Positions 14,350-23,149 are shown, counted from the stretch's first letter. The stretch: DNA of 38,981 bases from Arthrobacter sp. MYb23 (GCF_002979775.1 NZ_PCPR01000034.1:1-38981), one strand, 5' to 3'. Numbers and translations: made by a program. Notes: generated by a model from the sequence alone, not told the origin.

Positions 14350-16521
14350 GTGGCTGGATGGAATGCCGACACGGCAGCGGGGCCGCTGGGCTCTGGAACG
14401 GTCACCTTAGTGGAAGGCTCGTCCTTCTGCATTTCCTCTGCCAACGGGGACATCCACCCCGGCCTCCCCCACGGCGTCTTCCATCTGGACACCCGGATCC
14501 TCTCGCGATGGGAGCTGACCATCAACGGCCAGATGATCGAACCGTTGGCAGCTGAAACCCGGGAACCCTACCGCGCCCTCTTTGCGGGCCGGGTACCCGG
14601 TCCGGATGGGTACGCGGACAGCCCGCTGCTGGTGGAACGCTTGCGGGAAGTCGGGACGGGAATCCTGGAGGAGATCACGGTCCGGAACTACTCCAAGCGG
14701 CCCGCGGAGTGCAGGATCCTGCTGACTGCCGAGTCGGATTTCGCAGATCTCTTTGAGGTCAAAGATGCGCGCATCACCCGGGAGTGGGCGGAAACCCGCG
14801 TCCCGGAGAGCGATTCCCTGGTGATCCGGGGCAAGTGGGAGGGTATCCGCAAGAGCGTGGTCATCCGGGCCGAGGGCGCCGGCGCAGGGGCCAAAGCGTT
14901 GGGGTTCACTGCCACGATTCCACCTTCGGGTAGCTGGAGTACCCGGGTGAGCGTCATGCCCAGTGACGGCACGGTCCCCACCGTCGGCGGCACAAAGAAG
15001 CCTTTCGCCCATCCGTCCCGCGGCGAGTTGTCTCCCAGCGATCATCGCCGGGAGGAATGGGTGGCCAAGATCCCCCGTCTGCAGGTGGGAAATCGCTCCA
15101 TCGAACGCACTCTGAGGCGCAGCTACGAGGATTTGGGCGCGTTGAGGATCCAGGACCCGGACCATCCCAGCAAGGTGGTTGTCGCCGCCGGAGCGCCGTG
15201 GTTCATGACCCTCTTTGGCCGCGACTCCTTATGGGCGTCGGAGATGGCGTTGCCCGTTGACCCGTCCTTGGCGCTGGGAACCCTCCGCACGCTGGCTGAT
15301 CGTCAGGGAACGGTGGTGGACACCACCAGCGAGGAAGAACCGGGCAAGATTTTGCATGAAGTCCGGCTGGACGTCTCCAGCAGCCTGGCCCTGGGCGGCA
15401 AATCCGCCTACTACGGCAGCGTGGACGCCACTCCCCTTTTTGTCACTGTCCTGGGGTCAGTGAGCCGCTGGGGCTTCGCCAAGGATGTGATCTCTGAACT
15501 CCTCCCCAACGCGGACCGCGCGCTCGACTGGATCCGGGACTACGGGGACCGGGATGGCGACGGCTTTGTGGAGTACGGGCGTCCCAACGAGCACGGTCTC
15601 ATCAACCAAGGCTGGAAGGACTCCTGGGACGGGATCAACTTTGCCGATGGCACTATCGCCGAGCCGCCGTTGGCGCTCTGCGAAGTCCAGGCGTACGTGC
15701 ATGGCGCCTACATGGCGCGCGCTTGGATGGCGTACGACGACGGCCAACTCACCTTGGCAGCTGAGCTCCGGGAACGCGCGGATCGCCTCAAGAAGAAGTT
15801 CAACGAGGAGTTTTGGTTGCCGGACAAGGGCTACTACGCGGTGGCTTTGGATAAAGACAAGCGCCCCGTGGACGCCTGCGCTTCAAATATGGGGCATTGC
15901 CTGTGGTTTGGCCTGATTGATGAAGACAAGGCTCCGCTTGTGGTGGAGCGGCTGATGTCTCCGGAAATGTTCAGCGGCTGGGGCGTCCGGACACTGGCCA
16001 GCGATATGGGCGCCTACAACCCGGCCAGCTATCACAATGGATCGGTCTGGCCACATGACAACGCGCTGATAGCGGCGGGGCTGCTCCGCTACGGATTCGT
16101 GGAAGAAGCGCAGCGTATTGCCACGGCCCTCTTTGAAGCTGCCGAGTTTTCCGGTGGCCGGCTCCCTGAACTCTTCTGCGGTTTTGACCGCGAACAGTTC
16201 AGGGAGCCGGTGCCCTACCCTACGGCCTGTTCCCCGCAGGCGTGGGCTGCCACTACTCCCATCCAGCTAATCACCGGACTCATGCGCTACGACGCCCACA
16301 TTTCTTTGGGCGGCGTCTGGCTGGATCCGGTGTTGCCGGAGTCCTACGGTGACCTGCACATCAGCAATGCGCCCATGGGGAGCGGGCGCATCACTATCGA
16401 CGTCGTTGGTTCTTCATCCCAGGTCCAGGGGCTTCCGGAAGGCCTCGCGCTCCACCGTGCGCAACGGCCGTGGATCACAGAGCTCGTGGAGAAGGCCGAA
16501 CTGAAGCGCCCCTCCCCCTAG
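14350..16521 (+). CDS. Amylo-alpha-1,6-glucosidase / glycogen debranching-type protein
   Basis: A 723-residue protein. The N-terminal beta-rich domain (about 15-225; HPGLPHGVFHLDTRILSRWE and LLVERLREVGTGILEEITVR) matches the GDE N-terminal 'bis' domain. The C-terminal (alpha/alpha)6 barrel shows APWFMTLFGRDSLWASEMA, NQGWKDSWDGI and SYHNGSVWPHDNALIAAGL, typical of this glycosidase group. Related proteins act on glycogen branches or on other glucosides; the substrate is not decided by sequence. No signal peptide is seen. The start is GTG at 14350 with AAGGAG 6 bases upstream. The gene ends 3 bases from the stop of the convergent gbcB-type gene. Confidence 0.85.
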   Translation: MAGWNADTAAGPLGSGTVTLVEGSSFCISSANGDIHPGLPHGVFHLDTRILSRWELTINGQMIEPLAAETREPYRALFAGRVPGPDGYADSPLLVERLREVGTGILEEITVRNYSKRPAECRILLTAESDFADLFEVKDARITREWAETRVPESDSLVIRGKWEGIRKSVVIRAEGAGAGAKALGFTATIPPSGSWSTRVSVMPSDGTVPTVGGTKKPFAHPSRGELSPSDHRREEWVAKIPRLQVGNRSIERTLRRSYEDLGALRIQDPDHPSKVVVAAGAPWFMTLFGRDSLWASEMALPVDPSLALGTLRTLADRQGTVVDTTSEEEPGKILHEVRLDVSSSLALGGKSAYYGSVDATPLFVTVLGSVSRWGFAKDVISELLPNADRALDWIRDYGDRDGDGFVEYGRPNEHGLINQGWKDSWDGINFADGTIAEPPLALCEVQAYVHGAYMARAWMAYDDGQLTLAAELRERADRLKKKFNEEFWLPDKGYYAVALDKDKRPVDACASNMGHCLWFGLIDEDKAPLVVERLMSPEMFSGWGVRTLASDMGAYNPASYHNGSVWPHDNALIAAGLLRYGFVEEAQRIATALFEAAEFSGGRLPELFCGFDREQFREPVPYPTACSPQAWAATTPIQLITGLMRYDAHISLGGVWLDPVLPESYGDLHISNAPMGSGRITIDVVGSSSQVQGLPEGLALHRAQRPWITELVEKAELKRPSP

Positions 16522-16524
16522 CCT

Positions 16525-17940
16525 CTAGGCGTCGATCACCATATCCGTCTTTGCGGTGGAGCAGCAGGGAAGGAACTTTCCTGCGTCAATCTCACGTGCA
16601 CGGATGCCACCTTGATGGTTCATCTCAATGTCGCCGGACAGTTTGACCACCTTGCAGGAGCCGCACATGCCCTCTTTGCAGTTAGCACCGATCCTGACGC
16701 CGGCACGCTGGGCCGGGCCCAGGATGTGCTCGGACGGGTCGACGCGCACATTGATGCCCGTGCGCAGGAAGGACAGGGTGAGGCTTCCCGTTCCCACTGT
16801 CTCAAAGCTCGAAGCATCGGGAGTTGAGACCTCCGCTACCGCATCCGCACCGCCGTCGGAAGCTTCCGGCGCATCCGGGTCCGGCTCGGCGGATTCCAGC
16901 TCCAGGCCGGTCGCCTTCAAGGTTCCCTCGGCGTCGTAACCTGGCTCGTAGAGCCCAAACGCCGCGGGCTGGCTTTCGTAGTAATCCTCGGCGGATTCCG
17001 CTATTTCCTCGGCGATCTCCTCCGCGATGTCCGCCGCATGAGCAAGCTCCGCCGCGTATTCAAGGATGGTCTGGCGATCGCCGGTGAAGAACTCCATGTG
17101 GATGGAGGTGTCGTCCACGCCCACCTTCCCCAGGAGCTCAGTGGCGGTGTTCAGGTAGCCCTCGGGACCACACGCATAGACCTGCCGTCCGTTGGCATCC
17201 GGGGCCACCTCGTCCAGCATGGCCGCCGTCAGCCTTCCACTCAGCCCTTCCCAGTCCGCGGGTTTGGCTCGGTCGCCCAGGGAGTAGAAGACCTTGATGC
17301 GCGAGTCCACCGAAGCGATGTAGGCGAGCTCCTTGTTAAAGGCAAAACCCTCGTCCGCCGCGCCGTGATAAAGCACCACCACATCGGCCTGTCCAGGGAG
17401 GGAATGGATGGTCCGAACCATGGACATGATGGGGGTGATGCCAGCCCCGGCAGCCAGCAGGAGGTACCGTGCCCGCCGGTCCACGTCGGGCAGGTGGAAG
17501 GCCCCCACGGGCCCCAGCATTTCCAGGACGGTGCCGGGTTTGATGTTCTGGTGCACCCACGGTGAAACCAGACCCGTCGGATCGCGTTTAACAGTGATGT
17601 CGAAGGTCCACGGCCGGGTGGGGGCGCTGGACAGCGAGTAGCTTCGGTCCGCCGGATCCTGGTCTTCCCCGTTCACAGGGAAGGCCACGTTCACATACTG
17701 GCCGGCTCGGAACGCCAAGGGTGCACCATCGGAGCGACGGAACACGAAGGTCATCATGCCGCCCACTTCGGCAACAATCTCCACGCATTCGGCCGTGAAC
17801 TCCTGCGGATGCCAGGGACCCAACGCACGGGCTGCGCTGGCGGGTCCCTCGCTGCTTCCCATCACCCTGTTCCACGGCATTTCCAGGCCGCGAATGCGAT
17901 GTGGCTCCTGGACCAGTGTCTCAGTGAGGAGTTCGGTCAT
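16525..17940 (-). CDS. gbcB: Glycine betaine monooxygenase reductase component (GbcB-like)
   Basis: A 471-residue electron-transfer protein that should pass electrons from NAD(P)H to the Rieske oxygenase. The flavin domain has RSYSLSS at 99-105; the nucleotide domain has LLAAGAGITPIMSM (161-174) and CGPEGY (257-262). The C-terminal plant-type [2Fe-2S] domain has Cys421, Cys426 and Cys429 (CKEGMCGSC) plus Cys459/460. Between them, residues 290-385 form a long acidic, low-complexity linker rich in Ala, Glu and Asp. That makes the protein clearly longer than Pseudomonas GbcB, which I recall as under 400 residues. Its ATG overlaps the oxygenase TGA (ATGA), so the two are coupled. Carnitine or stachydrine reductases are alternatives. 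Confidence 0.88.
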   Translation of the reverse strand: MTELLTETLVQEPHRIRGLEMPWNRVMGSSEGPASAARALGPWHPQEFTAECVEIVAEVGGMMTFVFRRSDGAPLAFRAGQYVNVAFPVNGEDQDPADRSYSLSSAPTRPWTFDITVKRDPTGLVSPWVHQNIKPGTVLEMLGPVGAFHLPDVDRRARYLLLAAGAGITPIMSMVRTIHSLPGQADVVVLYHGAADEGFAFNKELAYIASVDSRIKVFYSLGDRAKPADWEGLSGRLTAAMLDEVAPDANGRQVYACGPEGYLNTATELLGKVGVDDTSIHMEFFTGDRQTILEYAAELAHAADIAEEIAEEIAESAEDYYESQPAAFGLYEPGYDAEGTLKATGLELESAEPDPDAPEASDGGADAVAEVSTPDASSFETVGTGSLTLSFLRTGINVRVDPSEHILGPAQRAGVRIGANCKEGMCGSCKVVKLSGDIEMNHQGGIRAREIDAGKFLPCCSTAKTDMVIDA

Positions 17941-19238
17941 GCCAAGTGCTCCTGGACACGCTGTACGTACCAGTTGATGAAGGCCTCCACCTGGTACTCG
18001 CTCTTCATGTACGGGCCGGGCTCGTAGGCCGGGCTGCCGGCACCGGTCTGGCACAGCTCCACGAATGCCTTGTCCTGCAGGTTGGTCTGCTTCCAGGTAT
18101 AGGTGAGCTTCTCCAGGTCGTAGTCCACGCCTTCCACGGCGTCATCCGCTACCAGCCAGGTGGTGCGGACCAAGGACTGGTGCTCGTTGACGGGGAAGAC
18201 GCCGAACGTGATGACGTGGTCGCTTTGGAAGTGGAACCAGCTGTTGGGCTGCAGGTGCATGGAGCAGCGGCCAAGGCGGAAGTCCGGCAAGTCACCGAGC
18301 AGCTTCTTGGAGAGCCTGCGCCCATCGGCCGAGAACGATTCGCCCTCGCCGTCGAGGGATTCGCGTGAAATACGGATTCCGGCGATGCGGGTGTCCAGCT
18401 CCTCCACCACTTCGTAGGGAAGGCCATAACGGCGGCAACGCTCCTCGAGCGAGGACTGGGCTTCCTTGTTGCGGTCCCACACTTCTTCGAGGTGGGCGGG
18501 GATCAGGCCCTCCGTCAGGCCCCAGGTGGGGAAGAGGGAACAGGCGAGCTCCGGGTGTCCGTCGCAGTGGTAGCACTCACGGTTGTTCTCCATGACGAGC
18601 TTCCAGTTGCCCTCCTCGATGATGTTCTGCTGGTAGGCGACTTTCGTCTTCGACAGATCGTGGGGCGCGAGGTACGGCTCAAAGATCTTTGAGGTTTCGT
18701 CGAAGTCGGCTGGTGGCTCGTCGGCAATGCACACGAAGATGAGTCCGGCCACCACACGGCTGTGGGCGCGCTTGAGGCCGAAGCAGCCTTTGTCGAACTT
18801 CGTCTCTCCTGGCGCCGAGGCATGGATCAGGTTGCCTTCCGGAGAGTACGTCCATGAGTGGTATCCGCACACCAGGTTTCCTGTGGACCCGGCAGCCTCG
18901 GTCAGGACGCGGGCGCCGCGGTGACGGCAGACGTTGTGCAGGACGTTCACGCCGCCGTCGTCATTGCGCAGCACGATCAGGGAGTAGGGGCCGTAGTCCA
19001 CCGTGATGTAGTCGCCTGGCTCCGGCAGCTCGGCGACGCTGCCGGCAAAGATCCAGTGCTGGCCAAAAATGGCTTCCATGTCGATCTTGAAGATCGTGGC
19101 ATCGGTGTAGAAAGGCGCATCGAGGGAGAATCCCTTGCGCCGGAACTCGAACAACGCGCTGATCTCCGCCAGCTGCTCTGCAGGCAAAGTTGAGGCGAGT
19201 TTTCCGCGTGAGTTGAGGGGCAAGACTGGAGCAGACAT
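17937..19238 (-). CDS. gbcA: Rieske oxygenase, glycine betaine demethylase (GbcA-like)
   Basis: A 433-residue ring-hydroxylating-type oxygenase alpha subunit, predicted to convert glycine betaine to dimethylglycine plus formaldehyde. The Rieske [2Fe-2S] ligands are Cys104 and His106 (CRHRG), then Cys124 and His127 (CGYHSWTY). The mononuclear iron site is in ENNRECYHCDGHPEL, with His224 and His228. Length and these segments match the GbcA/quaternary-amine demethylase group. The reductase gene follows with a 4-base overlap, and dimethylglycine oxidase lies 6 kb away in the window, which favours betaine over carnitine or stachydrine as substrate. A divergent LysR gene shares its upstream region. 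Confidence 0.9.
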   Translation of the reverse strand: MSAPVLPLNSRGKLASTLPAEQLAEISALFEFRRKGFSLDAPFYTDATIFKIDMEAIFGQHWIFAGSVAELPEPGDYITVDYGPYSLIVLRNDDGGVNVLHNVCRHRGARVLTEAAGSTGNLVCGYHSWTYSPEGNLIHASAPGETKFDKGCFGLKRAHSRVVAGLIFVCIADEPPADFDETSKIFEPYLAPHDLSKTKVAYQQNIIEEGNWKLVMENNRECYHCDGHPELACSLFPTWGLTEGLIPAHLEEVWDRNKEAQSSLEERCRRYGLPYEVVEELDTRIAGIRISRESLDGEGESFSADGRRLSKKLLGDLPDFRLGRCSMHLQPNSWFHFQSDHVITFGVFPVNEHQSLVRTTWLVADDAVEGVDYDLEKLTYTWKQTNLQDKAFVELCQTGAGSPAYEPGPYMKSEYQVEAFINWYVQRVQEHLA

Positions 19239-19320
19239 ATGTTTTCCTCCCGGGAGGCGTGGGTCAGAGTGTGTTTCGTGGGGAGCACCGCTGCGTTGGG
19301 GCGGGCGGCGTGGTCGAAAA

Positions 19321-19342
19321 CCTTATAGTCATGAGATTAGGG
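19321..19342. promoter_or_regulatory. Interrupted palindrome between gbcA and lysR genes
   Basis: The 22-base element CC-T-TA-TAG-TCATGA-GAT-TA-G-GG has a perfect TCATGA core with matching TA and CC/GG outer pairs. It lies in the shared upstream region, 83 bases from gbcA and 58 from lysR. The T-N11-A style symmetry suits a LysR binding site; this is inference. Confidence 0.45.
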
Positions 19343-19399
19343 ATCATTGAACCGCAACAAAAGCGCAAGAATCAGAAGATAACCGTGCACAATAGGTGC

Positions 19400-20332
19400 A
19401 TGATCGATGCGAGGCTCATCACACTCCGGGTGTTTGCCCGCTGCGGCACCATTGGCGCCACAGCGGAGCTCACCGGCTACTCCCCTTCCGCCGTCTCCGC
19501 ACAGCTGCGGGAGCTCCAACGCATGCTCGGAATGCAGCTGCTGACAAAGGACGGGAGGGGTGTGCGACTGACGGCCACGGGCCGCTTTCTCGTGGCCGGC
19601 TCGGATGCCCTCATTGCCGAATGGGAGAGCCTGCGCGCAGCAGCCATGGAGGCCGGCGACCAAGTGCAGTCACGTTTCGGGCTGGGCGGATTCTCGACGG
19701 CGGCAGCCCAGTTGCTGGCGCCACTGGCCGCCACCCTCCGCACCACGCGCCCCCTGCTGGAGGTGCAGGTGCTCGAGGCCAACCCGGCCCGGTGCTTTGA
19801 CTTGTTGGTTGCCGAGCGAATCGACCTTGCGGTGATAGTTGCCATGCAGTCCGACGCCTATGTTGAGGACGATCCCCGCTTCGAACAGACCGTGCTGCTG
19901 GACGATCCCCTGGACGTGATCATTCCCGCCAACCACGCCTTGGCATCACGGGAAACGGTGACCCTGGAAGAACTAGCATCGGAACCATGGATCACCGAAG
20001 CCTCAGGATCCACCTACCACGCGCTCTTCACAGCGGCCTTCACGGCGGTGGGGGTAACTCCACGCATTGCCCACGAGGCCGTTGAATGGGAAACCCAAAT
20101 CGCCTTTGTGGGTGCGGGGCTGGGCGTGGGCCTGCTGCCGCGGCTCGCACCCCTGCATAGCGCCGAGAACGTGGTTCGGCTACGCATTACCGGCAAAGGG
20201 AAGCCCGCACGCCGCATCGTGGCAGCCGTGCGCAGGGGCAGCATCGCATCGCCCCTCATCCAGGAGTCGCTCGGCATCCTGCAGGAGAGCGCTCATAGGA
20301 TCCTCACGGCCCGCCCGGAAGACGACCGCTAA
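19400..20332 (+). CDS. LysR-family regulator, likely of the gbcAB genes
   Basis: A 310-residue LysR-type protein. The N-terminal winged helix (residues 1-60) reads LITLRVFARCGTIGATAELT, then SPSAVSAQLRELQRMLGMQL and LTATGRFL. The C-terminal two-lobed effector domain includes GLGVGLLPRLA. ATG at 19400 is preferred over upstream in-frame codons because LysR conservation begins right there, although the ribosome site (AGG) is weak. It is divergent from gbcA with a 161-base gap containing an interrupted palindrome, which is the standard layout for a LysR activator and its target. In Pseudomonas this pathway is run by an AraC-type protein (GbdR), so a LysR here would be a different solution. Confidence 0.85.
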   Translation: MIDARLITLRVFARCGTIGATAELTGYSPSAVSAQLRELQRMLGMQLLTKDGRGVRLTATGRFLVAGSDALIAEWESLRAAAMEAGDQVQSRFGLGGFSTAAAQLLAPLAATLRTTRPLLEVQVLEANPARCFDLLVAERIDLAVIVAMQSDAYVEDDPRFEQTVLLDDPLDVIIPANHALASRETVTLEELASEPWITEASGSTYHALFTAAFTAVGVTPRIAHEAVEWETQIAFVGAGLGVGLLPRLAPLHSAENVVRLRITGKGKPARRIVAAVRRGSIASPLIQESLGILQESAHRILTARPEDDR

Positions 20333-20348
20333 GCGCAGCCCGGGCACG

Positions 20349-20397
20349 ACTTATGCGCCTGTGACCGCGCTGACTGCGTGGTCACAGGCGCATAAGT
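20349..20397. terminator. Bidirectional terminator, 18-bp perfect stem
   Basis: Bases 20349-20366 (ACTTATGCGCCTGTGACC) and 20380-20397 are perfect complements around a 13-base loop. The element lies between the convergent lysR and MFS genes, and a short TTTAATA follows on the plus side. It probably terminates both. Confidence 0.85.
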
Positions 20398-20458
20398 GCC
20401 TTTAATAGGTATAGGAACGTCCGACGGCGTCTCTCACCCTGCGCTCGGACGGGCGCCT

Positions 20459-21865
20459 TTACTGGACAGCTGCTGTGTCAGCTTGCTTCTCGCTGTCCAC
20501 AGAGGGAGTTGTGTCCTTGCCGCCGGCAGCTGCCGCCAAGGACATCCCCTTGGTTTCCTCGGCCATCAGTACACAGATCAACCACCCCAGCGCAGTTAGC
20601 CCGGCAGCCGCCAGCATGGTTGGTCCGATCCCCCAATCCCGCAGGGCGAAGGGAATCACAAAAGTGCCGATCGCAGCACCTATCCGGCTGGCACCGGTGG
20701 TGATGCCGATGGCGCTTGCCCGGACCTCGGTGGGAAAGAGCTCACTGGGGTATGCCCATTCCAGGATGTTCGGCCCTCCTGAGAAAAAGGCATACATGCA
20801 GAAGCAGGCAATGATGATGGCCACGGGCGCTCCCGGAGCAAATCCGAGGACGAAGAGCGGGAGGGCCATGAGGGCGAAGCTCCAGATGATGAGCGGCCTG
20901 CGGCCTACAGTCTCCACCAAACGTAGAGCGGGAAGGCAACCGAGCAGGAAGACCGCATTGATGATCACTGACCCGAGGTTGGCCATATTGCCTTCGCCCA
21001 GGCCGAACGAGCTGAGGATGACGGGCCCGAAGGTGAAGATTGCAAACAAAGGCGTTACTTGGAGGATGTAGAAAGCACTGCAGAAGAACAGTCGCCTGGG
21101 ATATGGACGGCGCAGCAGCATGGAGAAATCAACTTTGCCCTTTGCTGTTGCCGGGGCGGGCGATTGCGCTTCCGCCGCAAACACAGCGGCCGCGTCCACT
21201 TGATCCCCCAGCCCAACACGCAGCGCATCCTCGGCTTCCTTGCGGCGGCCGTTGTTCAGCAGCCAGCGGGGTGATTCAGGAATGCCGTGCCGCATGGCCA
21301 AGACAGCAACACCCAACACCGCCGAGCTGCCCAACATCCAGCGCCAACTTTCGGGGCCGAACACCTCGGACATGACGAATCCAACCAGGGAGGCCAAGGC
21401 AGCGCCCGCGAACCAACCTGTGATCAGCATGCCCAGCATCTTTCCGCGGCGCTTTTGGGGTAGCCATTCGGCCAAGAGTGCGCTGGCGATCGGATAGTCG
21501 GCCCCGATGGCGAGTCCTACGATGAAGCGAAGGATGATCAGTTGGGTTGCATCCTGCACCACAAATTGAAGGGCAGACGCTATCACCAGCGCCCACAGGT
21601 CAATGGTGTACATCAGGCGGCGGCCGATTTTGTCCGTCAACGGGCCCAGGAACAGGGCACCGAAAAAGATGCCCACCAGAGCCGAAGCGCCGATGAGGCT
21701 GACTTCAAGCTCGTTGGCACCAAATTGGGCCGTCAACCCCACCATGGCAATGCCGATGATGCTGAGCATGTAGCCGTCCAGGAGCGGACCGCCCATGCAG
21801 CCGACCACGAGTTTGCGATGGAACGGAGAAAAGCGTGCTGAATCAAGAGTGGAGCTGAGTCCCAT
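20459..21865 (-). CDS. MFS transporter (sugar/organic acid porter type)
   Basis: A 468-residue 12-TM protein. It has DKIGRRLMYTID after TM2, RFIVGLAIGADYPIASALLAE in the TM4 region and IPESPRWLL before the central loop. WAYPSELFPTEVRASAIGIT follows late in the protein. These are hallmarks of the sugar-porter/metabolite:H+ symporter branch of the MFS; the substrate is unknown. The ATG at 21865 has AAGGAGA immediately upstream. On the minus strand a TTGACA (21974-21969) and TACGTT (21950-21945), 18 apart, form a promoter. A TGATATAT box sits on the expected transcription start, linking the gene to the proposed GntR(FCD) regulon and perhaps to betaine-related substrates. Confidence 0.9.
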   Translation of the reverse strand: MGLSSTLDSARFSPFHRKLVVGCMGGPLLDGYMLSIIGIAMVGLTAQFGANELEVSLIGASALVGIFFGALFLGPLTDKIGRRLMYTIDLWALVIASALQFVVQDATQLIILRFIVGLAIGADYPIASALLAEWLPQKRRGKMLGMLITGWFAGAALASLVGFVMSEVFGPESWRWMLGSSAVLGVAVLAMRHGIPESPRWLLNNGRRKEAEDALRVGLGDQVDAAAVFAAEAQSPAPATAKGKVDFSMLLRRPYPRRLFFCSAFYILQVTPLFAIFTFGPVILSSFGLGEGNMANLGSVIINAVFLLGCLPALRLVETVGRRPLIIWSFALMALPLFVLGFAPGAPVAIIIACFCMYAFFSGGPNILEWAYPSELFPTEVRASAIGITTGASRIGAAIGTFVIPFALRDWGIGPTMLAAAGLTALGWLICVLMAEETKGMSLAAAAGGKDTTPSVDSEKQADTAAVQ

Positions 21866-21933
21866 GGTTCTCCTTGGCGCGCGCCTTCCCGCGACGCTGC
21901 GAAAAGGCGAAAATATACTAGACAGGTAAAGAC

Positions 21934-21943
21934 TGATATATGA
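21934..21943. promoter_or_regulatory. TGATATAT box at MFS promoter
   Basis: TGATATATGA lies directly downstream of the -10 hexamer (21950-21945, minus strand) of the MFS gene, covering the expected start of transcription. It matches 9 of 10 positions of the palindrome TGATATATCA found before the BCCT gene. Confidence 0.55.
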
Positions 21944-21959
21944 GAACGTAGTGTTCGGC

Positions 21960-21982
21960 GTCACAGCCTGTCAATCTGTGAC
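21960..21982. repeat. Inverted repeat GTCACAG-N9-CTGTGAC
   Basis: Perfect 7-base arms at 21960-21966 and 21976-21982 overlap the -35 of the MFS promoter and follow the stop of the small gene at 22005. It could be a short terminator for the pdxS transcript or a regulator site; the half-site orientation is opposite to that of a CRP box. Confidence 0.45.
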
Positions 21983-22004
21983 AAAACCGCAGGTGGGACG
22001 CCGC

Positions 22005-22238
22005 TCAGGCCCAGACCTGATAGCCCGTCGACTTATCGAACAACTTCCGGGTGGAGAGTCCCTCCGCAGCGATCCAGAGCACCGAATCATCGTCGGCGGC
22101 CTGCTCCACCACCCCCGTGAGAACGTGGTGATCCAGCAACCACACCTCTACCGTGTGGCCGATCAGTTGGGCCCAGTCCTTCCGCAGGCCACGGCCGTGA
22201 ACGGTTTTGACCAGAGCAAGGTCCGTCACGACACTCAC
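22005..22238 (-). CDS. Small conserved-looking protein coupled to pdxS, unknown
   Basis: A 77-residue protein starting with GTG that overlaps the pdxS stop (GTGA), so its translation is probably coupled to pdxS. The segment IGHTVEVWLLDHHVLTGVVEQ, then DDSVLWIAAEGLSTRKLFDK, suggests a small beta-barrel (Sm-like or SH3-like) with alternating hydrophobic strands. I do not recognise the family. There are no cysteines and no signal or membrane segment. Its tight link to pdxS suggests a role tied to PLP formation or to the same regulatory response. It is not PdxT, which is about 190 residues with a glutaminase triad. Confidence 0.75.
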   Translation of the reverse strand: MSVVTDLALVKTVHGRGLRKDWAQLIGHTVEVWLLDHHVLTGVVEQAADDDSVLWIAAEGLSTRKLFDKSTGYQVWA

Positions 22239-23149
22239 CAGCCGCGTTCTGCGAGGCGGTGGGGCTGCGGGATGTCGTCCACATTGATGCCCACCATGGC
22301 TTCGCCGAGGCCGCGGGAGACCTTGGCAATGACATCGGGGTCGTCATAGTAAGCAGTGGCATTGACGACGGCGGCGGCGCGCTCTGCCGGGTTGCCGGAC
22401 TTGAAGATCCCCGAACCAACGAATACGCCGTCAGCGCCGAGCTGCATCATCATCGCAGCATCAGCCGGGGTAGCTATGCCACCGGCCGTGAACAACACCA
22501 CGGGAAGCTTACCGGTGGCGGCAACTTCCTTCACCAGCTCGTACGGGGCCTGCAACTCCTTGGCCGCAACGTACAGCTCATCCTCAGGAAGGGCGGCGAG
22601 CTTGGCGATCTCCGAACGGATCTTACGCATGTGCCCGGTGGCGTTGGAAACATCCCCGGTACCGGCCTCGCCCTTGGAACGGATCATCGCCGCACCCTCG
22701 TTGATACGGCGCAACGCCTCACCCAGGTTGGTGGCACCACACACGAACGGCACAGTGAAGTTCCACTTGTCGATGTGGTTGATGTAATCGGCCGGGGTCA
22801 GGACCTCGGACTCGTCAATGTAGTCAACACCGAGGGACTGCAGGACCTGGGCTTCGACGAAGTGGCCGATCCGGGCCTTGGCCATGACCGGGATGGACAC
22901 GGCAGCGATGATCGCATCGATCATGTCAGGATCGGACATGCGGGACACGCCACACTGGGCGCGGATATCGGCAGGGACACGCTCGAGCGCCATGACAGCC
23001 ACGGCACCGGCATCCTCAGCGATGCGGGCCTGCTCGACGTTAACGACGTCCATGATGACGCCGCCCTTGAGCATCTCCGCCATGCCCCGCTTAACACGGC
23101 TGCTGCCCGTCAACGGTATGTTTTCAAAAAGGAGGGGTCTTGTAGTCAC
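22235..23149 (-). CDS. pdxS: Pyridoxal 5'-phosphate synthase lyase subunit PdxS
   Basis: A 304-residue (beta/alpha)8 enzyme that makes PLP from ribose 5-phosphate, glyceraldehyde 3-phosphate and ammonia. Asp34 (VIMDVVN), Lys91 (PVMAKARIGHFVEA) and Lys159 (IRSKGEAGTGD) are the expected catalytic residues, GVFVGSGIF is the phosphate site, and the C-terminus is the usual AERGW. The start is GTG at 23149, with GGAG 6 bases upstream; an in-frame TTG at 23161 is less likely. No pdxT glutaminase subunit lies nearby, so it must be encoded elsewhere if needed. A promoter TTGACT-N17-CATACT lies at 23278-23250, with a TGATATAT box just after it. Confidence 0.95.
   Translation of the reverse strand: MTTRPLLFENIPLTGSSRVKRGMAEMLKGGVIMDVVNVEQARIAEDAGAVAVMALERVPADIRAQCGVSRMSDPDMIDAIIAAVSIPVMAKARIGHFVEAQVLQSLGVDYIDESEVLTPADYINHIDKWNFTVPFVCGATNLGEALRRINEGAAMIRSKGEAGTGDVSNATGHMRKIRSEIAKLAALPEDELYVAAKELQAPYELVKEVAATGKLPVVLFTAGGIATPADAAMMMQLGADGVFVGSGIFKSGNPAERAAAVVNATAYYDDPDVIAKVSRGLGEAMVGINVDDIPQPHRLAERGW

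Noticed and set aside
21960..21982. CRP/cAMP-receptor box
   Set aside because: The arms are TCACAG...CTGTGA, the opposite orientation to TGTGA-N6-TCACA, and the spacing is wrong.
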